Below are positions 34,825 to 42,552 of a stretch of 64,000 bases of DNA, piece by piece. Below the pieces are notes generated by a model that saw nothing but the letters and a program-made list of their open reading frames with translations, was not told where the DNA came from and made no database searches. How positions within the stretch are numbered: position 1 is the first letter of the stretch; each line of letters starts with the position of its first letter. The stretch is taken from the NCBI RefSeq assembly GCF_023256325.1, contig NZ_JAGDXI010000015.1:20305-84304 (forward strand). Direction: 5' to 3'. The stretch is from Caldisphaera sp. (GTDB lineage Archaea > Thermoproteota > Thermoprotei_A > Sulfolobales > Acidilobaceae). Position numbers and translations under genes: made by a program.

Positions 34825-35835
34825 TTGGGAAAATACTACGCATTGCTCTCAGGAATTCATCCGACACTTCCATTGGCTGAACTTGAGTCATTAATAGAAA
34901 TAACTTCTAATGCAAAAATTGTCTACAATTTTGATGGCGTTTCCATAATGGAAGGCTCACTAGATACAAACATTGTTAATAGATCGGGGTATATTAAAGA
35001 AATTGGTTATTTAATAGATTTGTACGATATCAATAATATCGATTATTATGACATAGCAAAGAAATTAAAGGAATTCGAAATAAAAGAGGCTAGAGTTAAA
35101 GGATATAGATATAGGGGGTTATCTTTTGATGTAAACATCCCAGATTTAGAAATAAATCTTTCTAGAGCACTTGATAAAATAGGAATTAATGCAAATCCCA
35201 GATCGAATAATGTTGTTAGAATAATAATCACAGAAGGTATAATCTTAGTTGGTTTACTCATTTCAAGTCAGGATAATTCATATAAGAGCAGAATTGAAAA
35301 CAGAGTTTTCAGCAGACCTGGACAAATAGATCAACAGTTATCGAGAGTTATGGTTAATTTATCAAGACTTAGTAATTCCATATTTTTAGACCCATTTTGT
35401 GGAACAGGCAGTTTAGCATTAGAGGCATGCTCATTAAATGCTTCTCATTCAATATGCATGGATTTAGATGCAAACATGGTTAATGGTTCCATAATGAATA
35501 TGAAAAGCATTAAATGCTGCAAATCTTTTCTAGTTGCAAGACATGATGCCTCAAAAATGCCTTTAAAAGATGAGAGTATTGATTCCATAGCAACAGATCC
35601 TCCTTACGGTAGAGCTACATCAACAAAGAAGAGAGGATATTACAATTTAACAAAATTATTCCTAGAAGAAAGCTTAAGAATACTTAAGAGAAATTCATAC
35701 TTAGTTTATGCTGGTCCTTCAAGTGAAAAACCATATATAATCGCAAAGGATTTAGGATATAAAATAGTTGGAATCCATGATATGTTTGTCCATAATGGAT
35801 TAAACAGAGAAATAGTTATTATTAGAAAAGTTTAA
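34825..35835 (+). CDS. tRNA (guanine-N2-)-methyltransferase, THUMP domain (TrmG10-like)
   Basis: An RNA methyltransferase of the Trm11/TrmG10 family, expected to make N2-methyl- or N2,N2-dimethylguanosine at tRNA position 10. The N-terminal half holds a THUMP-type RNA-binding domain (R-V-K-G-Y-R-Y-R-G); the C-terminal half is the SAM-binding fold with L-D-P-F-C-G-T-G-S-L-A-L-E-A and the catalytic A-T-D-P-P-Y-G-R. The TTG at 34825, six bases after GGTG, is preferred over the GTG at 34816 that forms the SD. About 336 residues. Confidence 0.9.
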   Translation: MGKYYALLSGIHPTLPLAELESLIEITSNAKIVYNFDGVSIMEGSLDTNIVNRSGYIKEIGYLIDLYDINNIDYYDIAKKLKEFEIKEARVKGYRYRGLSFDVNIPDLEINLSRALDKIGINANPRSNNVVRIIITEGIILVGLLISSQDNSYKSRIENRVFSRPGQIDQQLSRVMVNLSRLSNSIFLDPFCGTGSLALEACSLNASHSICMDLDANMVNGSIMNMKSIKCCKSFLVARHDASKMPLKDESIDSIATDPPYGRATSTKKRGYYNLTKLFLEESLRILKRNSYLVYAGPSSEKPYIIAKDLGYKIVGIHDMFVHNGLNREIVIIRKV

Positions 35836-35868
35836 ATTCTTTAAAAAATTAATAATTTTGGTGGTATA

Positions 35869-36261
35869 TTGATATTAACATATAAATCAAAATATGAATT
35901 TAATGAATTAAAAATTAAACTTGAAAGTATTATAATAAAAAAGGGTATGAAGATTTTTGCCATTATAGATCACACGAAAAATGCTAGCAGCGTTGGAATG
36001 AAAATAAATAGATCAATACTATATATTTTTGGAAATCCTAGGAATGGCACCCTATTAATGAATCAAGATATGAGGATTGGTGTTATTTTACCTTTAAAGC
36101 TCTTAATATGGGAGAATGAAAACAAAGAATTACTTATAACTTATTATACCATATATGACATATTAAAGGATTTTAAATTAAACAATGAAAGTTTAGCCAT
36201 AGCAAAAAACATTGATAACAATGTAATAGAAATTCTAAAAGAATTAGGAATAGAACATTAA
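35869..36261 (+). CDS. DUF302 family protein
   Basis: A 130-residue small alpha/beta protein of the DUF302 family. The core pattern is K-I-F-A-I-I-D-H-T-K-N-A followed by I-L-Y-I-F-G-N-P-R-N-G-T-L-L-M-N and I-G-V-I-L-P-L-K-L-L-I-W-E. DUF302 proteins are widespread, often in sulfur oxidisers, with no settled function. It starts at a TTG with a GGTGG SD and lies 33 bases after the methyltransferase, so it may be co-transcribed. It ends one base from the converging mutase gene. Confidence 0.87.
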   Translation: MILTYKSKYEFNELKIKLESIIIKKGMKIFAIIDHTKNASSVGMKINRSILYIFGNPRNGTLLMNQDMRIGVILPLKLLIWENENKELLITYYTIYDILKDFKLNNESLAIAKNIDNNVIEILKELGIEH

Positions 36262-36882
36262 CTATTTTAAAACATTCTTAGACTTTATTATCAATTTATA
36301 ACTTTTATCATCCCAATAAACATCGTATATTATGGGTAAACCCGTTGGTATTTCTAGGTGAGGTATGTCATCTTCGGATATATTTTCAAGATACATGACT
36401 ATTGATCTTAAACTATTACCATGAGCAACAACTAAAACATTTTTACCATTCCTTAAATCTAACATTATTGTGTTTTTAAAAAATGGTACCGTTCTTTTTT
36501 GTGTATCCTCTAAGCTCTCTCCATTAGGAGGTCTTACTTTATAGCTTCTTCTCCATAATTTTACTTGATCGTCTCCATATATCCTAGCTGTTTCCTCTTT
36601 ATTTAAACCTTGCAAATCTCCATAATGCCTTTCATTTAAATGTTCATCTTTAATAACTGGAATTTTATAACCCAGCGTAAGCAAAACTAAGTCTAAAGTT
36701 TCTATGGCCCTTTCTAATTTACTTGTATAAGCGACATCAAACCTATAATTTTTTAAAAGAAGTCCCGCTCTAATTGCTTCTTCCCTGCCCTTATCTGTTA
36801 ATGGAACATCAACCCATCCTGTAAATCTATTTTCTTTATTCCATAATGATTCGCCATGCCTTAGCAAACACAATATAGGCAT
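36262..36882 (-). CDS. 2,3-bisphosphoglycerate-dependent phosphoglycerate mutase-like
   Basis: A histidine phosphatase-superfamily enzyme of about 206 residues that closely follows the glycolytic mutase GpmA. The phosphohistidine motif is L-R-H-G-E-S-L-W-N-K-E-N-R-F-T-G-W, followed by G-R-E-E-A and Y-T-S-K-L-E-R-A, then L-N-E-R-H-Y-G-D-L-Q-G and the second histidine in V-V-A-H-G-N-S-L-R-S. These residues interconvert 3- and 2-phosphoglycerate. Many archaea use the unrelated cofactor-independent mutase, so the presence of this type is notable. The ATG at 36882 with GGTG upstream is favoured over the GTG at 36891. Confidence 0.88.
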   Translation of the reverse strand: MPILCLLRHGESLWNKENRFTGWVDVPLTDKGREEAIRAGLLLKNYRFDVAYTSKLERAIETLDLVLLTLGYKIPVIKDEHLNERHYGDLQGLNKEETARIYGDDQVKLWRRSYKVRPPNGESLEDTQKRTVPFFKNTIMLDLRNGKNVLVVAHGNSLRSIVMYLENISEDDIPHLEIPTGLPIIYDVYWDDKSYKLIIKSKNVLK

Positions 36883-36891
36883 TTTGTTCAC

Positions 36892-37453
36892 CCATATTTT
36901 TTATCTCTTTTAACTTATTATCCTTTTTTAGTATTATTCATAAATCAAACTTGCAATCTTTTTATGTATTGATTATTACAATTTCCTTATACAATAAGGA
37001 ATTGCCTTAATCCACAAATTAAAAGAGTGGGCACCTACTAAATTATTTTATGATTATATAAATTTGTATAATAAAATTTAATAAATCCTTTTAATGATAA
37101 GTTTTAAATTATATCCATAGCATAAGAATTTTTAGCTATAATTTGACTATATCTTTAATTATTTGTTTAATGTAGTTGTTTTGACAATATTAATATCCCA
37201 CCAAGCTACATAACAAAACAATGCTCCCATAAAGGCTCTTCTAACATGTAATGGTATTTTGACAAAACACTTTCTTAATTACATCTACGATAATTTTTAG
37301 CTATAACAAATACTTAACAAAAATCAGTGATTCAACACTATTAGCACAACTATCTATTCGTCATATAAAATTTCGTATTTTAGCGAAAAAATAGTATTCC
37401 AAACCTCTAGCTTATCTTAAATTGAATTTGCACATAAATTATGTTATTTGTAA
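36892..37453. other. 560-base gap with a transposase-like relic
   Basis: No intact gene lies here. The mutase promoter occupies the left end. The middle holds a short decayed coding relic on the minus strand (37159-37275) and further broken reading frames up to about 37420 that could be more of the same. The right end is AT-rich spacer before the stop of the serine-protease gene, with no obvious signal. Confidence 0.5.
37159..37275 (-). pseudogene. C-terminal relic of an unidentified, possibly transposase, gene
   Basis: About 38 codons in one open frame end with F-V-K-I-P-L-H-V-R-R-A-F-M-G-A-L-F and a short basic tail before a TAA. Codon quality is protein-like. Upstream the frame is broken; other frames continue with I-I-V-D-V-I-K-K-V and S-C-A-N-S-V-E-S, as if frameshifted. 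The arrangement suggests a decayed transposase C-terminus, but I cannot name its family. Confidence 0.4.
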
Positions 37454-38335
37454 TTATGATTGATCTCTTTGCTCTCTTGCCGACCTGGGAACTGAAGGAT
37501 ATGGCAAGTATTCAATACCAGGCCTATTCGTTCTTGCCTGTGGATAAAGCGTCATTAAATTATAAACTTCTAAGGGAACTTCTGTTGATACTTTAAGGCC
37601 CATTTCTCTTATTTGCTCAACAGTTATTGGATAATCATGAGTATAATAACCGCTAACTAATCTATCTGCTATAAACTTTGCTTTTTCTTCACCAACTTTA
37701 TCTTTTATTAACTCAACAACTAGCCCTTTAACCTGATTAATAGCTTTCTCTGCCATATCGGCAAGTATTAAAGTTTGATCTTCAACCTTATCCTTACCTT
37801 TAGTTTCTACTGCTTTCAAAATTGATGGAGCTGGTAAATAGACTCCATTTGAAACACCTAATTGAGGGTCAAGAGGTCCCAGTATGGCATTAGGATCCAT
37901 TATTATCTCATCAGCGGCCAAAGCAATTAATGTACCACCAGACATTGCATAATGCGGTACCACTACCACCTTTTTTCCAGGATGCATTTTAAGTGATCTT
38001 GCTATTTGAGAAGCAGCTAAAACCAAACCACCTGGAGTATGCAAGATAAGCATTATTGGCATATTTGGCGGTGTAGATCTTATAGCCCTTATTATTGCTT
38101 CAGAATCTTCTATATCTATATACCTATAAATCGGTATGCCCAGCAACCCAATTTTTTCTTGCCTGTGTATCATAGTTATGACTCTATGCTTGTATTTATT
38201 TTCAATCAATGATATAAGCCTTAGTCTTGCCTGTTCTAAGCTTTTCATAGATAACCAAGGTGTTAACATAGATACAAAGAGCAGGATCCAAAAAAGATAA
38301 CCCAATATATAAGTTAAAATACTTAATGACACCAT
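37454..38335 (-). CDS. Membrane-anchored ClpP-class serine protease (SDH/DUF114 family)
   Basis: A 293-residue protein with one N-terminal transmembrane helix (about residues 5-25) and a ClpP/crotonase-like protease domain. The family pattern is L-I-L-H-T-P-G-G-L-V-L-A-A, with the nucleophile in Y-A-M-S-G-G-T-L-I-A-L and a later G-P-L-D-P-Q. Related archaeal proteins act with stomatin partners in membrane protein turnover. No stomatin or NfeD gene is adjacent. The ATG at 38335 fits the family start. It stands alone between the transposase relic and an IS607-type relic. Confidence 0.9.
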   Translation of the reverse strand: MVSLSILTYILGYLFWILLFVSMLTPWLSMKSLEQARLRLISLIENKYKHRVITMIHRQEKIGLLGIPIYRYIDIEDSEAIIRAIRSTPPNMPIMLILHTPGGLVLAASQIARSLKMHPGKKVVVVPHYAMSGGTLIALAADEIIMDPNAILGPLDPQLGVSNGVYLPAPSILKAVETKGKDKVEDQTLILADMAEKAINQVKGLVVELIKDKVGEEKAKFIADRLVSGYYTHDYPITVEQIREMGLKVSTEVPLEVYNLMTLYPQARTNRPGIEYLPYPSVPRSAREQRDQS

Positions 38336-38472
38336 AATTTTTGTCCTCCAATATAATATAGTAATAGGTTATTTATAAATTTTACCATAAAGTAATTTTA
38401 TAAAATAAATAATTATACTTTATTTTAACGTTTAACAAACACAATTAAACCTGCATTTTCCGCTCTGTAAAA

Positions 38473-38565
38473 TTACTGATTTAATGTAAAACCTTTTTTA
38501 GCATATTCTTGCAGTGTGCGATAAGATATACCCAAGCGATGGCAAACTTCCTTAGGTCTTAGCAT
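38473..38565 (-). pseudogene. N-terminal relic of an IS607-type serine resolvase (TnpA)
   Basis: Minus-strand codons starting at ATG 38565 encode M-L-R-P-K-E-V-C-H-R-L-G-I-S-Y-R-T-L-Q-E and ten more residues before a stop. This is the MerR-like helix-turn-helix that starts IS607 resolvases. The catalytic domain is absent; the downstream sequence is ordinary spacer. With the TnpB remnant at 32186-32400 it suggests earlier visits of the same element class near tRNA genes. Confidence 0.65.
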
Positions 38566-38632
38566 CATGATAAATATTATATTCAAGATATATAAGCTCC
38601 AAAGCTTATTGGAAACTGTTATCAACGGCGGA

Positions 38633-38707
38633 TGCCGCGGCCGGGATTTGAACCCGGGTCACGGGCTCGAAAGGCCCGCATACTGGGCCGGGCTATACTA
38701 CCGCGGC
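38633..38707 (-). tRNA. tRNA-Glu(TTC)
   Basis: Minus-strand cloverleaf of 75 nt: acceptor GCCGCGG/CCGCGGC, anticodon stem CGGGC/GCCCG with loop CTTTCGA (anticodon TTC), T arm CCGGG-TTCAAAT-CCCGG and discriminator A. The D stem GTAT/GTAT uses G-T wobble pairs, normal for tRNA-Glu. No intron. Confidence 0.95.
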
Positions 38708-38853
38708 GTCCATCCAAAAAGAGTAATGAGAAAAGGTTCTAAAATCTTTCTATTCTAAACTCAATGAGAAAATTTTAATTTTTATTATAACTACTGTAGT
38801 TTTATATTATTTAAACAATAGTAACCCTCAAAACACAAATATTTATGAAAAAT

Positions 38854-39588
38854 CTATAAAAATCCTTCTAGATTTTTAATGAATATTATTTTTGTTATAC
38901 TTTTAACTAATGGAATTGCAACATTATATATTGGTATGTTTTGCAGTAAAGCATACGCTGTACCTCTATGAGCATGACCATGTATTGCAACATCAGGTCT
39001 TGTTTCAACTATTATTTTCTCCATCTTTGAGCTGTATAATTCCCCATAGGAATATGGATTTTCTCCCTTTAAAGTAAGCTTAGAAAGGGCATAATGAGAT
39101 AACAATATTGTTTTTTGAGAAATTTTTTTAGCTTTAATTAATAATTCCCTAATTTTTGTAATCCTATTATTATAAATCTCTTGTATATTAGGGATGTTTT
39201 TAATTTGCCATCTTGTAGGTTTATCTAAAGCGCCTGGTGTTCCTATTACAGAAATTGAAATATTATTGCATGAATAGATCTTGTAATCATCAACAATCCA
39301 ATCTATATTAGAGTACTCCTCCTTTAACTTATCCCATAACTCGTTCCATTCATCGTTTCCAAATGTTGCAACTATTTTAGAGTTAGGAAATTTATTAAAA
39401 ATAGATTCAAAAACAGGCTTTGCCCCATCAATTTTTCCCTTATCTATTATATCTCCTGCAAGCAAGAATAAACACGGTTCCTCTGATATATTATTCAATG
39501 ATTTTTTAAACAAATCAAAATAATGCGGATAATGTATATCAGAAGCTGCATATATTACAGGTAAATTATTGGACCTCGGTACTGCAAT
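38854..39588 (-). CDS. Calcineurin-like metallophosphoesterase, start codon uncertain
   Basis: A metal-dependent phosphoesterase with S-D-I-H, A-G-D-I-I-D, F-G-N-D-E, L-S-H-Y and G-H-A-H motifs. The first in-frame ATG/GTG/TTG is a TTG at 39513, but starting there would remove the first metal motif S-D-I-H. In-frame sequence continues upstream to a stop codon with no standard start; an ATT at 39588, a few bases after AGGTGG, would give about 244 residues. A kink-turn RNA candidate (39571-39630) overlaps this 5' end. The gene follows the FKBP gene on the same strand. Substrate unknown. Confidence 0.8.
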   Translation of the reverse strand: MAVPRSNNLPVIYAASDIHYPHYFDLFKKSLNNISEEPCLFLLAGDIIDKGKIDGAKPVFESIFNKFPNSKIVATFGNDEWNELWDKLKEEYSNIDWIVDDYKIYSCNNISISVIGTPGALDKPTRWQIKNIPNIQEIYNNRITKIRELLIKAKKISQKTILLSHYALSKLTLKGENPYSYGELYSSKMEKIIVETRPDVAIHGHAHRGTAYALLQNIPIYNVAIPLVKSITKIIFIKNLEGFL

Positions 39589-39630
39589 ATTTCACCACCT
39601 ATCAGACTGCCCATCGGCCCTCATCGGTCC
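39571..39630 (-). ncRNA. Candidate box C/D-like guide RNA with kink-turn
   Basis: Minus-strand 60-nt segment closed by a perfect 5-bp stem GGACC/GGTCC. Next to the stem are GATGAGG on one side and CCGA on the other, which form a textbook kink-turn (3-nt bulge GAT, tandem G-A pairs, then GG/CC). Inside are CTGA and TGGTGA, 4 bases apart, matching boxes D' and C'. Candidate guides are about 15 nt before CTGA and 12 nt before CCGA. The outer boxes differ from the usual TGATGA/CTGA at one base, so the class is provisional. Targets not determined. Confidence 0.55.
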
Positions 39631-39664
39631 AAATATTTATTATAATTTTAGGTTAATAGCTTAT

Positions 39665-40411
39665 TTATTGAGTAGAGGTTTTGGCTTCTTCTTTTACTTC
39701 CTCTTCTTTTTTCTCTTCTTTTTCTTCTTTAAATTCAACTTTTATGTTTAAGTTAACTTCTTTTGGCTTTATGTATTGATATAAGTCCTTTGTTAACAAC
39801 TGCATTTTTGATTCTAAATCATTAATTGCCAAAGTTTCTGATGGCAGATTTATATTTATTGTATTCTGGTCTCCGCTTATCTCAACCTTGTTGTTTGGTA
39901 TACCAAGCCACCTTTCAACTAAATATTTTACCTTATCAGTAAAATCATCTATTTTCTTTACTACCTCCAAATCTATTAAAAGTTCCCTACCTGCTAATGG
40001 ATGGTTAAAGTCTATATAAGCGAATCTTTCTGCAATCCTTTCTATTACACCAACTCTTCCTCCAATTTCAACTTGTTGGCCTATTCTCAATGGTATGTTG
40101 TACCTTTTTAATTGCTTTACGGGTATTCTTAATACCAAATCATCTCTTCTTTCCCCATAGGCCTTTGAAGGTTCAGCCTTAATTTCCTTCTTCTCTCCTA
40201 TCTCCATTTCTTTTATTGTTTCATTAACAGCTTCTATCAGCTGGCTTTTCCCTATAACTATTAAATATGGACCATATTTTTTATTAGCATCAAATATACC
40301 TGATTGCTTTGCTACGTCTTCATAAGTTGTCTCTTGAACTAAATATGTATCACCGTTCTTTACCTTAATTGTATAGTTTATTAGCACGAAATCTCCATCA
40401 TTAAATACCAA
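39665..40411 (-). CDS. FKBP-type peptidyl-prolyl isomerase, long archaeal form
   Basis: A 248-residue folding helper and prolyl isomerase. Residues 1-90 hold the split FKBP domain (G-D-F-V-L-I-N-Y-T-I-K-V and I-G-E-K-K-E-I), with the IF insert domain (residues about 90-145) and the return strand D-F-N-H-P-L-A-G-R-E-L. A further domain and a tail rich in E and K (residues 225-248) follow, as in the long archaeal class. Start is a TTG behind AGGTGGA. It lies four bases after the PUA gene on the same strand. Confidence 0.93.
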   Translation of the reverse strand: MVFNDGDFVLINYTIKVKNGDTYLVQETTYEDVAKQSGIFDANKKYGPYLIVIGKSQLIEAVNETIKEMEIGEKKEIKAEPSKAYGERRDDLVLRIPVKQLKRYNIPLRIGQQVEIGGRVGVIERIAERFAYIDFNHPLAGRELLIDLEVVKKIDDFTDKVKYLVERWLGIPNNKVEISGDQNTININLPSETLAINDLESKMQLLTKDLYQYIKPKEVNLNIKVEFKEEKEEKKEEEVKEEAKTSTQ

Positions 40412-40414
40412 TAT

Positions 40415-40933
40415 TCATCCACCTCTTCTTAAATACCAGCCCAAATCTTTTACTGGCTCGACTATTTTAATTTCTTTTTTCCGATTAATAACTTTACCTA
40501 TACCCCATCCTATAGGTTCATCGTTCTCATTTAAAATCACACGCAAACCTTCCTTAAATGATATAATGTTATTTTTAACTATTTTTCCATATAGGAATTG
40601 CTTTTCGCCTTTTTTATTTAATTTTATGCAATTTATCTCATTACACAGCCTTGAAATCCTTCTTAATAATGTTAATCCTGGATAGAATTTATTATTTTTT
40701 ATATACCCTAAATAAAAGCCTGTTGTATAAATTGATTCTAGGCTGTTAACTATTATTTCTAATTGAATTGGTATATCGAATATATCATTATATTTCCCAT
40801 TTTCTATTTCCAACTTTTTTAGATTTGTTGCTATACTTGAAATATTTATTCCTAGCTGGGAAACAAAATTTTCTAATGCTTTTAAATCTGATTTTGACAA
40901 GTTTACTAATTTTCCTCCTTTCTCAGCTTGCAT
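40415..40933 (-). CDS. PUA-domain RNA-binding protein linked to an RNA methyltransferase
   Basis: A 172-residue protein whose C-terminal 80 residues look like a PUA domain (G-L-R-V-I-L-N-E-N-D-E-P-I-G-W-G-I-G-K-V) preceded by a helical pre-PUA region. In archaea such proteins accompany NOL1/NOP2/Sun methyltransferases, and its start overlaps the end of that gene here. It probably helps the methyltransferase or a pseudouridine/ribosome-assembly enzyme bind RNA. The ATG at 40933 is used; a TTG further in is possible, since a GGAGG lies at about 40913-40917. Confidence 0.8.
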   Translation of the reverse strand: MQAEKGGKLVNLSKSDLKALENFVSQLGINISSIATNLKKLEIENGKYNDIFDIPIQLEIIVNSLESIYTTGFYLGYIKNNKFYPGLTLLRRISRLCNEINCIKLNKKGEKQFLYGKIVKNNIISFKEGLRVILNENDEPIGWGIGKVINRKKEIKIVEPVKDLGWYLRRGG

Positions 40934-41907
40934 ATAAAGAACCCCTCAGTTCCATGCTTATGAGGCCATAGTCTAATGCAATTCTTTACTCTATCATCAA
41001 ACACGATACCATTAAATTCTTCATAAGCTTTGTCACCAATAGGTGAATCAACTTTTATAGTATCGACATTCCTTTTATTTAAAACTCTATCGATAACAAA
41101 TTCCCCTTCCTCTATAGCAGTGCTACATGCAGCATACGTTATTTCTCCACCAGGCTTAACTATATCTATTGCTTTGTTCAAAAGCTGATATTGTAATAAA
41201 TGTATTTTTCTCATATCACTTCTTGGTCTGCTACTTTTCCTTTTAGGATCCTTCCTAATTATCCCTTCCCCTGATGAAGGAGAATCGAGCAAAATCATAT
41301 CAGAATTTTTTAAAGAGAGTTTTCTTGCATCTGTTTCTAAAATTATGTAGCTTGAAAAACCCATCCTTTGCAAATTAGACCTTAAAGCCTTTATTCTCGC
41401 TTTTTTTAATTCTACAGAAACTAACTTAACGCTATCTTTTGTTAATTGCAGTATTTGACTTGCTTTTCCACCAGGAGCAGAAGCCATATCTATTATAAAA
41501 GAATTTTTTAAAGGGTTCATTAAATAAACAACAAGCATAGAGCCAGGATCTTGCAAGTAGTAATAGCCCATCAAATACTCATGTGTAGCACCAACATTAT
41601 AAGGAGATTCTATTATCTCATATCCGTGAGGTAAAAAAGGTATTTTTTGTATTTTAATTCCTTTGTTTTTTAACCTCTTTTCTAGTTCATCACATGAAAC
41701 TAGGAAATCGTTACATCTTATAGTTTGAGGCATAGGTATTTCGTTAAATTCTAAAAGATCTATAACTTCTTCTCCCAATAATTTTATATATCTCTCTACT
41801 ATATAATCAGAATAACCGTATTTCTCCGCAAGAGATTTAGCTTCATTACTAATTTCATAACTAAATATTTTATTTTCTTTTTCAGATTCGTTCAAATTAA
41901 TACCCAA
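40906..41907 (-). CDS. NOL1/NOP2/Sun-family RNA (cytosine-5-)-methyltransferase
   Basis: A 333-residue SAM-dependent enzyme that methylates C5 of cytosine in tRNA or rRNA. Motif I is D-M-A-S-A-P-G-G-K-A-S, and the nucleophile is C261 in T-Y-A-A-C-S. Motif IV, normally D-A-P-C-S-G, reads D-S-P-S-S-G here, so the second conserved cysteine (which helps release product) is serine at 211. The sequence is otherwise complete. It overlaps the PUA gene by 28 bases, which likely supplies RNA binding. The N-terminal 90 residues form the usual ferredoxin-like RNA-binding part. Confidence 0.92.
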   Translation of the reverse strand: MGINLNESEKENKIFSYEISNEAKSLAEKYGYSDYIVERYIKLLGEEVIDLLEFNEIPMPQTIRCNDFLVSCDELEKRLKNKGIKIQKIPFLPHGYEIIESPYNVGATHEYLMGYYYLQDPGSMLVVYLMNPLKNSFIIDMASAPGGKASQILQLTKDSVKLVSVELKKARIKALRSNLQRMGFSSYIILETDARKLSLKNSDMILLDSPSSGEGIIRKDPKRKSSRPRSDMRKIHLLQYQLLNKAIDIVKPGGEITYAACSTAIEEGEFVIDRVLNKRNVDTIKVDSPIGDKAYEEFNGIVFDDRVKNCIRLWPHKHGTEGFFICKLRKEEN

Positions 41908-41954
41908 TTAATGCTTATAGTCTTGAGAGTTTTTTTATATTGTGGGGATATTTA

Positions 41955-42491
41955 GTGCAAGAAAATTACAATAGGTTAATATTTCCAGGTAGATTCCAAC
42001 CATTACACATAGGGCATATAAAGGCTATAGAATATGCATTAAACCTTTCTAAAGAGCTAATAATAGTTGTAGGCTCAGCTCAAGAAAGCTATACAATAAA
42101 AAATCCTTTAACTGCAGGAGAAAGAATTGAAATCATAAAAAGCGTATTAGCAAGAGAATTTGGCTATGACTATTGCCAAAGAATTTACATTGTACCTATA
42201 ATGGATATAGAGATGAACAAAGTATGGGTTCAATATCTTAAAATGTTATTGCCTGAGTTCGATGGCGTTGTTTCAGGAAATTCTTTAGTTTTGAACTTAT
42301 TCAAAGATATGGGCCTTAAAGCAATCATGCAACCGATGTTTAACAGAAATTTATGTAGTGGAACTAATATAAGAAATAGTATAATTGAAGGCAACGATGA
42401 TTGGAGAAAATGTATTCCAGATTATCTTTATGAGATCTTAGAAAAATATAATTTTATAGAAAGGTTAAAGTCACTATCAAGAGGAGATTGA
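41955..42491 (+). CDS. nadM: Nicotinamide-nucleotide adenylyltransferase
   Basis: Makes NAD from nicotinamide mononucleotide and ATP. The protein (about 178 residues) has the nucleotidyltransferase motif G-R-F-Q-P-L-H-I-G-H near the N-terminus, A-Q-E-S-Y-T-I-K-N-P-L-T-A-G-E-R and the C-terminal S-G-T-N-I-R-N, all diagnostic of archaeal NadM. The GTG at 41955, seven bases after GGGGAT, is favoured over the TTG at 41940. Neighbours are divergent and unrelated. Confidence 0.95.
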   Translation: MQENYNRLIFPGRFQPLHIGHIKAIEYALNLSKELIIVVGSAQESYTIKNPLTAGERIEIIKSVLAREFGYDYCQRIYIVPIMDIEMNKVWVQYLKMLLPEFDGVVSGNSLVLNLFKDMGLKAIMQPMFNRNLCSGTNIRNSIIEGNDDWRKCIPDYLYEILEKYNFIERLKSLSRGD

Positions 42492-42552
42492 AATAAACAA
42501 AAAAGAATAAAAATTTAAGTCCAGTATTTTTATAATATTTTGGTGAAAAGTT

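Noticed and set aside
36892-37453. Replication origin in the AT-rich gap
   Set aside because: No origin-recognition-box repeats and no Cdc6/Orc gene nearby; the gap holds a coding relic instead.
39569-39751. Plus-strand open frame full of phenylalanine
   Set aside because: It is the complement of the acidic E/K-rich tail of the FKBP gene and has no SD or known pattern.
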